Shown: positions 8,487-16,412, counted from the first letter of the stretch. The stretch: 64,000 bases of DNA from CAJXVY01 sp031580995 (GCA_031580995.1 JAVLCC010000003.1:60316-124315), one strand, 5' to 3'. A program made the numbers and translations. The notes: generated by a model not told the origin, from the letters alone.

Positions 8487-8842
8487 AGGTCTGCTTCACC
8501 ACGTTTGCGCTTGGCTCTAAGCATTTCTATGCGCTCTGTTAGCAAGTCTTCTAATTCCTGCTCACTGCGACGCTCCATAAGCATGTCGAAATGAGTCTTT
8601 GGTCCATCATCATCGGCTATCAAGGCTTCGATGGTTTTTCCCTCAACGGTTCTTATGGCAGATTTTGAGCAACTAGAGCACTCCCAGCTGTCTGGAACAT
8701 CAGCATCAGCAGCAAATACAACTTTGGTCTCATGGGCGTTGGCGCAAATAAACATTTGCTCTTGACGCTCAGAAAGGCGCACACCAGCCTCGGTTTCGAG
8801 TGATTGTTGCCCAATCCTCATTCCGCGCATTGTCTGGTTCAA
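8483..8842 (-). CDS. rbpA: RNA polymerase-binding protein RbpA
   Basis: Actinobacterial RNA polymerase-binding protein of 119 aa, which stabilises the open complex with group I/II sigma factors. The N-terminal RGMRIGQQSLETEAGV is the hallmark of the family. A core domain (about 25-75) has a possible zinc site formed by a Cys near residue 32, a His and the CSSC pair near 57-60, resembling the Streptomyces type. The C-terminal half (HFDMLMERRSEQELEDLLTERI) is the sigma-interaction domain. It starts on TTG 8842 behind GAGAGGTGA. Convergent with lnt, sharing a 4-bp stop-codon overlap. Confidence 0.95.
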   Translation of the reverse strand: MNQTMRGMRIGQQSLETEAGVRLSERQEQMFICANAHETKVVFAADADVPDSWECSSCSKSAIRTVEGKTIEALIADDDGPKTHFDMLMERRSEQELEDLLTERIEMLRAKRKRGEADL

Positions 8843-8891
8843 TGTTCACCTCTCTTCGGTAGTGGGTTGAACACCCCCGAGAGAGATAAAC

Positions 8892-8918
8892 TTCCCTGAT
8901 TCCTAACTTCTCAGGGAA
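8892..8918 (-). terminator. stem-loop at the 3' end of the glycerophosphodiesterase gene
   Basis: The perfect 8-bp arms TTCCCTGA and TCAGGGAA, 11 nt apart, include the last codons and stop of the diesterase gene (- strand). Only a short T-poor run follows, so a weak terminator or an mRNA 3'-end structure is likelier than a strong intrinsic terminator. Confidence 0.4.
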
Positions 8919-9652
8919 TTAGGAGCTAAGTCCACCCGGTCAGTGACGATGCCGGTGGCAAACTCTGAAAGTCTGAGCATTTCAGCCGGATCATTGACTG
9001 TCCAGTAGTGCAATTGCAGGCCAAGTTTTCTTACAGTTTTGGTAAATCTGGGGGAGTCAAATCTGAGAATTGAACGACTTACTGGGATCTGCAGGGCATG
9101 GAAATCGCGCTTGATTGTTCGAACCAGGGGAGAGGCAAGCAAATTTGCCGCATACATGCTCAGAAAAGTTTTGGCATCAGCACTTGATGCAGTTAGACGG
9201 TTGGTTGCATTGAGTATTTTTTGCCTAGTGTTCCCATCAAAACTCGAGAGCAAAACCCTTTGATGCGCAGAAAGCTTTTGCAAAACCTCTGCAGTTGGCT
9301 CAATTGCTGCTGGGGTTTTCAGATCCAAATTGAATCGACTGTCGGAAAAGGTGCTCAGTGCCTGTTCTAAAGTCGGAATTGAACCACCCGAATGAAGCTT
9401 TATCTCTTGCACCTGTTGAAGGCTCAATTCCGAGATTTTTTTATTTATCCCTGCAACTCGGTGGAGGTCATCATCATGAAATAAAACCGCAACACCATCA
9501 CTGGTGGTTTGAATATCACTCTCTAGGTGGGTAGCACCATGCTCCAAAGCCTCACCGAAGGCTTCCAAGGTGTTCTCATCGACATCATCGCGGTGTTGGC
9601 TTAGTCCACGGTGAGCCAGCAAACAAAACTCACCTTCAGTGAAATAGCTCAT
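8903..9652 (-). CDS. glycerophosphodiester phosphodiesterase
   Basis: GDPD-family hydrolase of 249 aa, which cleaves glycerophosphodiesters to glycerol 3-phosphate and an alcohol. The TIM-barrel motifs are in place: LLAHRGLS at about 12-19 with the catalytic His and Arg, the metal-binding ESDIQTTSDG around 40-49, and FHDDDLHRV around 58-66 with the second catalytic His. The C-terminal YWTVNDPAEMLRL and GIVTD motifs complete the barrel. No signal peptide, so cytoplasmic. ATG 9652 faces the next gene across 20 bp. An inverted repeat covers the stop codon. The exact substrate cannot be read from sequence. Confidence 0.88.
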   Translation of the reverse strand: MSYFTEGEFCLLAHRGLSQHRDDVDENTLEAFGEALEHGATHLESDIQTTSDGVAVLFHDDDLHRVAGINKKISELSLQQVQEIKLHSGGSIPTLEQALSTFSDSRFNLDLKTPAAIEPTAEVLQKLSAHQRVLLSSFDGNTRQKILNATNRLTASSADAKTFLSMYAANLLASPLVRTIKRDFHALQIPVSRSILRFDSPRFTKTVRKLGLQLHYWTVNDPAEMLRLSEFATGIVTDRVDLAPNSLRS

Positions 9653-9660
9653 GAAACCCC

Positions 9661-9666
9661 TAGGCT
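9661..9666 (+). promoter_or_regulatory. -10 box for leaderless YczE-like transcript
   Basis: TAGGCT lies 6 nt before GTG 9673 and is part of a CCTAGG palindrome in the 20-bp space between two divergent genes. The opposite strand reads TAGGGG there, a much poorer -10. Confidence 0.45.
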
Positions 9667-9672
9667 TTGGAT

Positions 9673-10278
9673 GTGAATCAGTCTATTTCAGCGAAGTCTC
9701 TCATCAGGGTAGTTATAGGACTGTTCATCTATGGAGGCGGCCTGGCACTAATGGTGAGTGCCGAGATCGGTTTATCGCCTTGGGACGTGCTTGCCATGGG
9801 TATAAGTATTCAAACAACCCTCAGCTTTGGTTGGGCAACCGTATTGGTCTCGGGGCTGGTGTTGCTGATCTGGATACCTCTGAAAGTAAAACTCGGCATC
9901 GGTTCTGTTTTGAATGCGGTGCTGGTTGGACTATTTGCTGATCTATGGCTCTTATTTTTACCAAGTTATGAACTACTAATCTCAAAAATCGCAGTTTTCA
10001 CCATCGGAACAATCACCATCGGATTGGCAACCGGGCTTTATATCTCAGCAGGGTTGGGAAAAGGGCCCAGAGATGGATTAATGGTTGGCACTGCTGAGAA
10101 AGTAAAAAAGCCGTTTTGGATTGTCAGAAGCTTCTATGAGGTCCTGGTCTTGGTCATTGGTTTCTCTCTAGGAGGACCAGTTGGTCTAGGAACTGTAATC
10201 TTTGTGGTCTCAATTGGTTATCTGACTCAACTGGGTTTGCAGTTATTCAAGCTTGCAGACCGTAAGGGACTTATATAG
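9673..10278 (+). CDS. YczE/YitT-like integral membrane protein
   Basis: Polytopic membrane protein of 201 aa resembling the YczE family, whose function is poorly defined. About five hydrophobic segments are visible, and the first carries the motif YGGGLALMVSAEIGLSPWDV typical of the family. The glycine-rich L-Y-I-S-A-G-L-G-K-G-P-R-D-G-L-M-V-G loop is a second family signature. I chose GTG 9673 because a TAGGCT -10 is exactly 6 nt upstream; TTG 9667 is also in frame. Downstream, a 35-bp AT-rich gap separates it from the convergent trpD. A transporter role is possible but unproven. Confidence 0.7.
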   Translation: MNQSISAKSLIRVVIGLFIYGGGLALMVSAEIGLSPWDVLAMGISIQTTLSFGWATVLVSGLVLLIWIPLKVKLGIGSVLNAVLVGLFADLWLLFLPSYELLISKIAVFTIGTITIGLATGLYISAGLGKGPRDGLMVGTAEKVKKPFWIVRSFYEVLVLVIGFSLGGPVGLGTVIFVVSIGYLTQLGLQLFKLADRKGLI

Positions 10279-10313
10279 TTGCCGATAATATACATTATGT
10301 AAAGTAATATTTA
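10279..10313. other. 35-bp AT-rich gap between convergent genes
   Basis: Only six of the 35 bases are G or C. It contains the palindrome TACATTATGTA (10291-10301) but no GC-rich terminator stem. It separates the stops of the YczE-like gene and trpD. Confidence 0.5.
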
Positions 10314-11378
10314 TTAGGCTGAATGAGAAGCTTTCGTCCACTCCTCCAGTTTGTTGCCGGCTTTTCCAGATGTGATTGATTCCATGGTCTTTCCCAACGC
10401 AGCGCTTAGTCGTTCAACCAGATTTTTTTCAACAGTTGATGGATTCTTGGCAAGTTCGTAACTAACCAATCCGGCAGCTGCATTCAACGCGACCATGTTC
10501 TTGATCGCTTCATCGTTTTCAAATTTGTCTCCTGCGAACAGCGATGAAGCTACGTGAGCATTATGTCTTGCGTCTCCACCAAGAAGTTCTGAAATATCAG
10601 CTGATTCCAGACCCAGGTCATCTGCTGAAATCCGATGTTCGCGGATCTCACCCTGGGACACCTCCCAGATGCTGTTTTCAGATGTGGTTGATAGTTCATC
10701 CATTCCATCGTCTGCTCTGAAAACTAATCCTGTTCTCCCCCTGGCACTTAGTTCTTTGGCCATTAGTGGAGCTCCCTTTTTATCACTAACACCCAGTGCT
10801 GTTGCTAGCGGTTGAACGGGGTTAGCGAGCGGTCCTAAAAAATTAAAGGTGGTTGGGATGCCCAGTTGCTTTCTTACCGGGGCCACGTGCCTCATAGCCG
10901 GGTGAAACACTGGGGCGAAGAAAAATGTAATGCCTGCTTGGTTAAACACTTTGGCAACCTGTTGAGGCGAGAGATCTAGGCGGATTCCCAAGACTTCCAG
11001 CATCTCGCTTGCACCTGTTTTCCCACTTGCTGAGCGAGAACCGTGTTTCAAAACAGGCACTCCAGAGGCAGCCGCGACTATTGATGCCATAGAAGAGATG
11101 TTCACAGTTCCAAACATGTCTCCCCCGGTGCCGACTATGTCAACTGCGTCATTGCCGGTTTCTAATAAAACTGCATTTTCTAGCATCACATCAACTAGAC
11201 CGGCTAATTCTTGAACAGTCTCCGCTTTGGACCTAAGGGCAATCATGAATGCTCCCATCTGCGCCTCAGTTGCATTGCCGTTCATGATCTCTCGCATGGC
11301 CCAGGAGGACTCGTCTCGAGACATATTTTCACCAGATAGCAGCTGATTCAGGATATTCGGCCAAGTTGGTTCAGACAT
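10314..11378 (-). CDS. trpD: anthranilate phosphoribosyltransferase TrpD
   Basis: Second step of tryptophan synthesis: transfer of phosphoribose from PRPP to anthranilate. The 354 aa show the PRPP-binding glycine loop VGTGGDMFGTVNIS (about 83-96), the HGSRSASGKTGASEMLE anthranilate and PRPP region (about 114-130) and the H-P-A-M-R-H-V-A-P-V-R motif near 160-170. I chose ATG 11378 because TAGTAT lies 6 nt upstream, rather than the in-frame TTG 11384. The gene stands alone, without other trp genes. A trpD divergent from ctaE is a conserved actinobacterial arrangement that has no obvious functional link. Confidence 0.95.
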   Translation of the reverse strand: MSEPTWPNILNQLLSGENMSRDESSWAMREIMNGNATEAQMGAFMIALRSKAETVQELAGLVDVMLENAVLLETGNDAVDIVGTGGDMFGTVNISSMASIVAAASGVPVLKHGSRSASGKTGASEMLEVLGIRLDLSPQQVAKVFNQAGITFFFAPVFHPAMRHVAPVRKQLGIPTTFNFLGPLANPVQPLATALGVSDKKGAPLMAKELSARGRTGLVFRADDGMDELSTTSENSIWEVSQGEIREHRISADDLGLESADISELLGGDARHNAHVASSLFAGDKFENDEAIKNMVALNAAAGLVSYELAKNPSTVEKNLVERLSAALGKTMESITSGKAGNKLEEWTKASHSA

Positions 11379-11384
11379 GCCCAA

Positions 11385-11390
11385 ATACTA
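11385..11390 (-). promoter_or_regulatory. -10 box for leaderless trpD transcript
   Basis: TAGTAT on the - strand ends 6 nt before ATG 11378. It lies 35 bp from the + strand -10 of ctaE, so the 60-bp divergent gap holds two leaderless promoters. Confidence 0.5.
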
Positions 11391-11425
11391 CCCGCCACGA
11401 GTGGGCAAAGCCGAAATAAATAGTT

Positions 11426-11431
11426 TAGAAT
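11426..11431 (+). promoter_or_regulatory. -10 box for leaderless ctaE-qcrCAB transcript
   Basis: TAGAAT is 7 nt before ATG 11439, with AGGGACT between. The G-rich spacer could be read as a Shine-Dalgarno, but it is too close to the start to work as one. Confidence 0.55.
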
Positions 11432-11438
11432 AGGGACT

Positions 11439-12059
11439 ATGTCTGCCACTAATGTAACCGGAGCGCCGGTTATCAACCGTCCTAATGCGACGTCTGTTGG
11501 AACGATTGTTTGGCTTGGTAGCGAGGTTATGTTCTTCGCGGCTTTGTTTGCAATGTATTTCAGTCTTCGCGCAGGTGCACCCGCGCTATGGGAAAACGAC
11601 ACTCAACTGTTGAATGTTCCCTTCGCTTTGATAAACACCACCATCTTGGTCTCCTCATCTTTCACAGCTCAGTTCGGTGTATTCGCCGCTGAGCGAATGC
11701 AACCCAGAGCAACAGGCCTCTCCCCCGCTAAGTGGGGCATGGTCGAGTGGTTCATGCTCACTTATTTGCTGGGATCAATTTTTGTTGCCGGTCAGGTTTG
11801 GGAATATGCCATTTTGGTAAGTGAGGGCGTGACTCTCAGTTCGAACTCTTATGGTTCAGCGTTTTATCTAACTACAGGTTTTCACGGTCTTCACGTAGCA
11901 GGTGGGCTAATAGCTTTCTTGCTTGTTATTGGTCGTGCATTTGCTGCCAAGAGATTTGGCCACAAAGAGGCAACAGCGGCAATTGTGACCAGTTATTACT
12001 GGCACTTCGTTGATGTTGTCTGGATTGGATTGTTTCTAGTGATTTACGTGTTGAGGTGA
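11439..12059 (+). CDS. ctaE: cytochrome c oxidase subunit III CtaE
   Basis: Subunit III of the aa3-type oxidase in the actinobacterial bcc-aa3 supercomplex. The 206 aa contain five membrane segments, the short form typical of actinobacteria and Bacillus. Family motifs include TVGTIVWLGSEVMFFAALFA near residues 20-40, TTGFHGLHVAGG near 148-160 with conserved His residues, and the C-terminal SYYWHFVDVVWIGLF. It heads the qcrCAB operon, and its TGA stop is only a few bases before the qcrC start. Divergent from trpD with a leaderless-type promoter. Subunits I, II and IV are encoded convergently at 16-19 kb. Confidence 0.95.
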   Translation: MSATNVTGAPVINRPNATSVGTIVWLGSEVMFFAALFAMYFSLRAGAPALWENDTQLLNVPFALINTTILVSSSFTAQFGVFAAERMQPRATGLSPAKWGMVEWFMLTYLLGSIFVAGQVWEYAILVSEGVTLSSNSYGSAFYLTTGFHGLHVAGGLIAFLLVIGRAFAAKRFGHKEATAAIVTSYYWHFVDVVWIGLFLVIYVLR

Positions 12060-12064
12060 TGGTG

Positions 12065-12841
12065 ATGGCAGATAAGAAGTCAATTAGAAGAAAGCCTTGG
12101 GCTACCTCATTAGTAATTCTTTTGGGGCTGATTCTCAGTGGTGGTGGATACGCTGCGGCAACCACACCGATCCAGAACGAAGGATCAAGTGCAGAGCTTA
12201 TTGACGAGGGACGCAAGCTATTCCTTGCTAACTGCGCAACCTGTCACGGAACTAACAGCGAGGGAACCGAAGCTGGGCCTTCGCTGATTGGTGTTGGTGC
12301 TGCAAGTGTTGATTTCCAAGTTGGAACTGGACGCATGCCAGGTCAGGCAAGCGGTGTTCAGCTTAGGAAAAAGCCAGTTCAGTTCACTGAGGAGCAAATA
12401 ACAGCAATGGCTGTCTATGTTGCCTCCCTAGCTCCTGGGCCAGCGCTACCAGATGAGCAGTATTTGGATAACTCTGGGGATGCAAACCACGGAAGCATGC
12501 TTTTTAGAATCAACTGCGCCATGTGTCACAACGCAGTCGGCGCCGGTGGAGCTCTTACCGAAGGTAAGTTTGCGCCAGGACTAGAGGGTGTTACTGAAAA
12601 ACACATTTATGAGGCGATGGTTACAGGACCTCAAAACATGCCTGTGTTCAGTGATGCCAACCTCTCCCCCGAGGATAAAGAGGACATAATCACCTATTTG
12701 AAATATGTCGAGGATAACGACAGCGTGGGTGGATTTGAACTTGGTTCAATTGGACCGGTTGCTGAGGGATTATTTATCTGGATATTTGGGTTTGGATTCA
12801 TTATCGCCGTAACTGTATGGCTTACAAGTAGGGCTAACTAG
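12065..12841 (+). CDS. qcrC: diheme cytochrome c subunit QcrC of the bcc complex
   Basis: Membrane-bound diheme cytochrome that passes electrons from the Rieske centre to CuA of the oxidase, replacing soluble cytochrome c. The 258 aa have an N-terminal membrane segment or uncleaved signal (about 12-32), two heme c motifs, CATCHG near residue 55 and CAMCHN near residue 155, each in a cytochrome c fold, and a C-terminal anchor (about 235-252). Distal Met ligands are plausible in G-R-M-P-G and N-M-P-V-F. The start is taken at ATG 12065 behind GAGG; an in-frame ATG at 12056 lacks a ribosome-binding site. Second gene of the operon. Confidence 0.95.
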   Translation: MADKKSIRRKPWATSLVILLGLILSGGGYAAATTPIQNEGSSAELIDEGRKLFLANCATCHGTNSEGTEAGPSLIGVGAASVDFQVGTGRMPGQASGVQLRKKPVQFTEEQITAMAVYVASLAPGPALPDEQYLDNSGDANHGSMLFRINCAMCHNAVGAGGALTEGKFAPGLEGVTEKHIYEAMVTGPQNMPVFSDANLSPEDKEDIITYLKYVEDNDSVGGFELGSIGPVAEGLFIWIFGFGFIIAVTVWLTSRAN

Positions 12842-12849
12842 GAAAAAGC

Positions 12850-13893
12850 ATGAGTGATCTAGAGAAGCGTAACGAGGACCACGAAGACGAGCACGTCTAC
12901 GATGCTGGTTCAGCGGTTGTCCCTGCTGACAAAATCGAAGACCCTGGATTAGAACCTCACCGTCCAAGACTTACAGACACTGACCCAAAAGCCGCTGACA
13001 GGGCCGAAAAGCAGGTGGCTGCAATGTTCGGAATCTCCATTATTGGAGCAATCATTGCTGTCTGGGGATACGTAGCTTTCCCAATCACCGGTGAAGACCT
13101 TATAAACACGCGTTATAACGCCCTCTGGGTTGGTGTTGGCATGGCTTTGAGTTTGTTGGGTCTGGGATTTGGTGCAGTTCACTGGGCAAAAACCCTGATG
13201 CCCGATCATGAACTAACTGAGGAGCGTCACCAATCTCGTTCCGAACCTGAAACTCGAGCAAAAGCAGTTGAGATTATGAACATGGCCGGTGATGAGTCAG
13301 GCCTTTCAAGAAGGAAGCTGATCCGCCGAACAATGTTTGGTGCCATCGCGTTTTTGCCTATCCCGGCTGTTGTTTTGTTTGGTGATCTGGGACCCGCCGG
13401 TGTTGGCGACAAGATGCGAGTAACCATGTGGGACAGAGGAGTAAGACTTACTCGAGACCCAAGTGGTGTGCCCATCAAGGCCAGTGAGGTGACACTTGGA
13501 AGTGTTTACCACGTTATTCCCGATGGCTTAAATGATCTCTATCACAAGCTTGACGAGAAGGCTAAGGCTGCTGTTTTACTTGTTCGAGTAAACCCAGAAG
13601 TGCTTAGCACCCAGCCTGCTGATCGTGCTGACTGGACTTATGACGGAATCATTGCCTATTCAAAGATTTGTACTCACGTAGGATGCCCTGTTGCCCTTTA
13701 TGAGCAGCACACGCATCACCTTTTGTGCCCATGTCACCAGTCGACATTCGATCTGGCTGATAACTGCAAGGTCATTTTTGGCCCCGCAGCGCGCCCTCTA
13801 CCGCAACTACCAATCTCGGTGGATGAAGAGGGTTACCTGATCGCACAGAGCGATTTCACTGAACCAGTTGGACCTAGCTATTGGGAGATGTAA
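12850..13893 (+). CDS. qcrA: Rieske iron-sulfur subunit QcrA
   Basis: Rieske 2Fe-2S protein of the bcc complex, 347 aa. A cytoplasmic acidic N-terminus is followed by three membrane segments (about residues 57-77, 93-113 and 163-180), the actinobacterial three-helix form. The third helix is preceded by SRRKLIRR, a Tat-like twin-arginine motif, in line with Tat-dependent insertion of the last helix; tatAC lie 9 kb upstream. The cluster ligands are CTHVGC and CPCHQS in the C-terminal domain near residues 275-297. The TAA stop overlaps the qcrB ATG by one base. Confidence 0.95.
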   Translation: MSDLEKRNEDHEDEHVYDAGSAVVPADKIEDPGLEPHRPRLTDTDPKAADRAEKQVAAMFGISIIGAIIAVWGYVAFPITGEDLINTRYNALWVGVGMALSLLGLGFGAVHWAKTLMPDHELTEERHQSRSEPETRAKAVEIMNMAGDESGLSRRKLIRRTMFGAIAFLPIPAVVLFGDLGPAGVGDKMRVTMWDRGVRLTRDPSGVPIKASEVTLGSVYHVIPDGLNDLYHKLDEKAKAAVLLVRVNPEVLSTQPADRADWTYDGIIAYSKICTHVGCPVALYEQHTHHLLCPCHQSTFDLADNCKVIFGPAARPLPQLPISVDEEGYLIAQSDFTEPVGPSYWEM

Positions 13894-15542
13894 TGAGCAC
13901 CACAGAGACAAACAAGGGACAGCCTGAGGGTTTTGCTGCGAATGCGGCAAACTATTTCGACGAGCGCACCAAAATTGGTGGCGGTGTCAAGTTCATTGGA
14001 CGCAAGATTTTTCCTGACCACTGGTCATTCATGCTCGGTGAGGTTGCACTGTGGTCGCTGGTTATCACAATCATCTCCGGAACTTTCCTGACATTTTTCT
14101 TCAACCCATCAATGGCACACGTCACCTATGACGGAGCGTATGCGCCTTTGAAGGGCACAGAGATGTCCATTGCCTATGCCAGTTCTTTGGATATCTCCTT
14201 TGAAATCCGCGGTGGACTGCTGATGCGTCAGGTGCACCACTGGAGTGCGCTTTTGTTCATTGCAGCTATGGGACTTCACATGCTCCGCGTGTTTTTCACA
14301 GGAGCCTTCCGCAAACCTCGTGAATTCAACTGGGTAATCGGATTCTTACTTTTTGTTATGGGAATGGCTGCAGGTTTCACCGGCTACTCACTTCCAGATG
14401 ACCTACTAAGCGGTAACGGGCTGAGAATTATCGATGGAATGCTCAAAGGTATTCCATTCGTGGGAACAGCTGTTTCAAGTGGATTCTTCGGCGGAGAGTT
14501 CCCAGGAACCGAAGTTATTTCAAGGCTTTATTCACTTCACATCATGATTGTTCCGGCGTTGTTGCTGGTGTTGGTTGCGCTACACATGGCGCTATTGATT
14601 ATCAACAAGCACACCCAGTACCCAGGTCCTGGTAAGAGCGAATCAAACGTTGTTGGTTACCCTGTACTGCCTGTATATGCAGCAAAGGCAGCTGGATTCT
14701 TCTTCATCGTATTCGGTGTGATCATGGCCATCTCCGCAACCTTCACAATCAACCCGATTTGGAACTACGGACCCTATGACCCCTCCCCTGTTTCGGCTGG
14801 TACCCAGCCAGACTGGTATATCGGATGGCTTGACGGTGCTCTGAGACTTGCACCAGGAAACATGGATGTGACAATTTTTGGTAGCACATACCCAATGGGA
14901 ATTTTGATTCCAATGGTTATCAGTTTGGTCTTCCTAGCCGTGGTAGCGGTGTATCCATTCATTGAGCAGTGGGTCACTAAAGATCGTCGTGAGCACCACT
15001 TGCTGGACCGTCCTCGTAACGCCCCAACCAGAACCGCCATCGGTGTTGCTGGAGTTGTGTTCTATGCGATTCTGTGGGCTGGAGCAAGTACGGACCTGAT
15101 TGCTTATCACTTCCAAATGTCTCTAAACCACGTGCTGACATCGATGCAGATACTGCTAATTATTGGACCATTCATCGCTTATTTCATAACCAAGCGTGCC
15201 TGCTTGGCCCTGCAGCGTAAGGACAGAGAGCTTGTTCTGCACGGAAGAGAAACCGGACGTGTTGTGAGGCTTCCAAACGGTGAATACATTGAGGTTCACG
15301 AGCCTTTGGACAAGTATGAGCTGTATAAGCTTGTCGACTTCAAAGACTACGAGCCGGTTATCGCCAGGCCAAATAAGGATGGCAAGATAACCGCAATGGG
15401 CAAATTCCGTGCAGCTTTGACTCGCATGTATTTTGAGGACAGGATCTCTCCTGTCACCAAGACAGAGCTTGATGAGGCTCGTAATCACGCAGATCACGAC
15501 CTCACTCAGAAAGAAGCACAGAAGTCTTTGGAGAGCGCATAA
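13893..15542 (+). CDS. qcrB: cytochrome b subunit QcrB
   Basis: Cytochrome b of the bcc complex, which oxidises menaquinol. The 549 aa begin with a soluble segment, then about eight membrane helices with heme b His ligands in MRQVHHWSALLF and further His residues in the following helices (for example ALHMALLIINKHTQ). The Qo-site motif is near G-T-Q-P-D-W-Y-I-G-W. A long cytoplasmic C-terminal extension with many charged residues is typical of actinobacterial QcrB. I placed the start at ATG 13893, overlapping the qcrA stop, with GGGAGATG upstream. A strong intrinsic terminator follows. Confidence 0.95.
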   Translation: MSTTETNKGQPEGFAANAANYFDERTKIGGGVKFIGRKIFPDHWSFMLGEVALWSLVITIISGTFLTFFFNPSMAHVTYDGAYAPLKGTEMSIAYASSLDISFEIRGGLLMRQVHHWSALLFIAAMGLHMLRVFFTGAFRKPREFNWVIGFLLFVMGMAAGFTGYSLPDDLLSGNGLRIIDGMLKGIPFVGTAVSSGFFGGEFPGTEVISRLYSLHIMIVPALLLVLVALHMALLIINKHTQYPGPGKSESNVVGYPVLPVYAAKAAGFFFIVFGVIMAISATFTINPIWNYGPYDPSPVSAGTQPDWYIGWLDGALRLAPGNMDVTIFGSTYPMGILIPMVISLVFLAVVAVYPFIEQWVTKDRREHHLLDRPRNAPTRTAIGVAGVVFYAILWAGASTDLIAYHFQMSLNHVLTSMQILLIIGPFIAYFITKRACLALQRKDRELVLHGRETGRVVRLPNGEYIEVHEPLDKYELYKLVDFKDYEPVIARPNKDGKITAMGKFRAALTRMYFEDRISPVTKTELDEARNHADHDLTQKEAQKSLESA

Positions 15543-15558
15543 AACCTAAGGCTCAATA

Positions 15559-15599
15559 AATAATCCCGAGTGTGAATTGCACTCGGGATTATTTTTTTT
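15559..15599 (+). terminator. intrinsic terminator after qcrB
   Basis: A 14-bp stem (15559-15572 paired with 15580-15593, core TAATCCCGAGTG and CACTCGGGATTA) with a 7-nt loop, then a run of eight T (15592-15599). The A-rich left flank gives a short T-rich run on the other strand too, so it may also act on reverse transcripts. Confidence 0.9.
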
Positions 15600-15998
15600 G
15601 TAACTGCTGAGTCTTTCCAAGTTGATATTCGAGGCTGCGGCAAGGCCTAGACCACCAAGCAGCTACACTCATATCTCCGTGTCCACAGCTTCCCTCAAAG
15701 CCACTCCCCTAACAAACTAGAGTGACAAGCAACGCTTGGGGCCTATTAGCATTCACGGGCAATCACTCGTGGTTGTTTAAGTTTTGCTCCTCGACTGACT
15801 CACGCCAGCAACTTTCTTGGGTGAGGTTGTATGTGAGTGATGGATAAAGGAAGATCTCGAACGACAAGCTAATAATGCTTCGTTTTTAGCAATCTGGGTA
15901 TCGACACTAAAGATGTCTCAGGAATAAGGGATACCAAAATCACCAAGGTTCAATAGGTAACAAAGGCTTCGCTCTTACGGAAAAACTATGTCCAGGAA
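15600..15998. other. non-coding gap without recognised gene
   Basis: This is the only stretch above 300 bases without a gene. All frames are broken by frequent stops; the longest open piece I could follow on the - strand is about 35 codons and runs into the terminator. I saw no tRNA cloverleaf, no RNase P, tmRNA or SRP RNA signature and no transposase remnant. A small inverted repeat, CACG...CGTG, occurs near 15756-15770. It lies beyond the qcrB terminator and downstream of ctaF. It could be a decayed gene, a small RNA locus or spacer. Confidence 0.5.
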
Positions 15999-16412
15999 TT
16001 AGTGAGCGAAACGTCCACGGCTGTGTTCATAAACCCAGCCGATAATTCCAATGATTGAAAGACCAACACCAATGAAGAACAGCCACCAGTCGACTGCCAG
16101 AGCCAAGAATACGATACCTGCTGATGCGGCAACGTAAATAGGCCACCAGCTCCAAGGGGCGAAGAAGCCTACTTCCCCAGCACCCTCTTCAATCTCTCCA
16201 TCTAAAAGATCCTCAGGAAGGTACTCGTCTTTTTTGATACCGCTTTGCAAATAAAAAGCAATAAAACTAGTGAGAAAGATCAGAAACCCAATAACTGCGG
16301 TTCCAATTGGTTCCACCATTCCGAAATATAACCAGGACCAGCCTGCATAACCAGCGGTGGCGATTACGAAAAAGGCTGTGAGCACCCAGAGGACATTTAC
16401 ATTGGTCTTCAT
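15999..16412 (-). CDS. ctaF: cytochrome c oxidase subunit IV CtaF
   Basis: Actinobacterial subunit IV of the aa3 oxidase, 137 aa, with four membrane segments in two pairs (about residues 7-28, 35-55, 85-105 and 107-127) separated by an acidic loop rich in Asp and Glu. The sequence Y-L-Q-S-G-I-K-K-D-E-Y-L-P-E-D and the C-terminal W-V-Y-E-H-S-R-G-R-F are recognisable family features. Its ATG overlaps the ctaD stop by one base (TAATG), so the two are coupled. It ends the ctaC-ctaD-ctaF operon. It has no catalytic role of its own; stability or assembly is the usual assignment. Confidence 0.92.
   Translation of the reverse strand: MKTNVNVLWVLTAFFVIATAGYAGWSWLYFGMVEPIGTAVIGFLIFLTSFIAFYLQSGIKKDEYLPEDLLDGEIEEGAGEVGFFAPWSWWPIYVAASAGIVFLALAVDWWLFFIGVGLSIIGIIGWVYEHSRGRFAH

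Noticed and set aside
9657..9662. Leaderless -10 for the glycerophosphodiesterase (TAGGGG on the - strand)
   Set aside because: The last base is not T and the distance to ATG 9652 is only 4 nt, outside the 6-7 nt seen for the other twelve.
9651..9941. 96-codon open frame on the + strand overlapping the YczE-like gene
   Set aside because: It is a second frame of the same DNA; the YczE-like frame encodes a coherent membrane protein with family motifs and is longer.
15590..15676. Short - strand frame of about 35 codons entering the qcrB terminator
   Set aside because: It lacks a start with ribosome-binding site and a recognisable sequence, and it runs through the terminator stem; chance is the simplest explanation.
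15600..15998. Possible tmRNA, RNase P RNA or SRP RNA gene
   Set aside because: I found no tRNA-like acceptor end with CCA, no resume-codon frame, no RNase P core (GAGGAAAGTC-like) and no SRP tetraloop motif on either strand.
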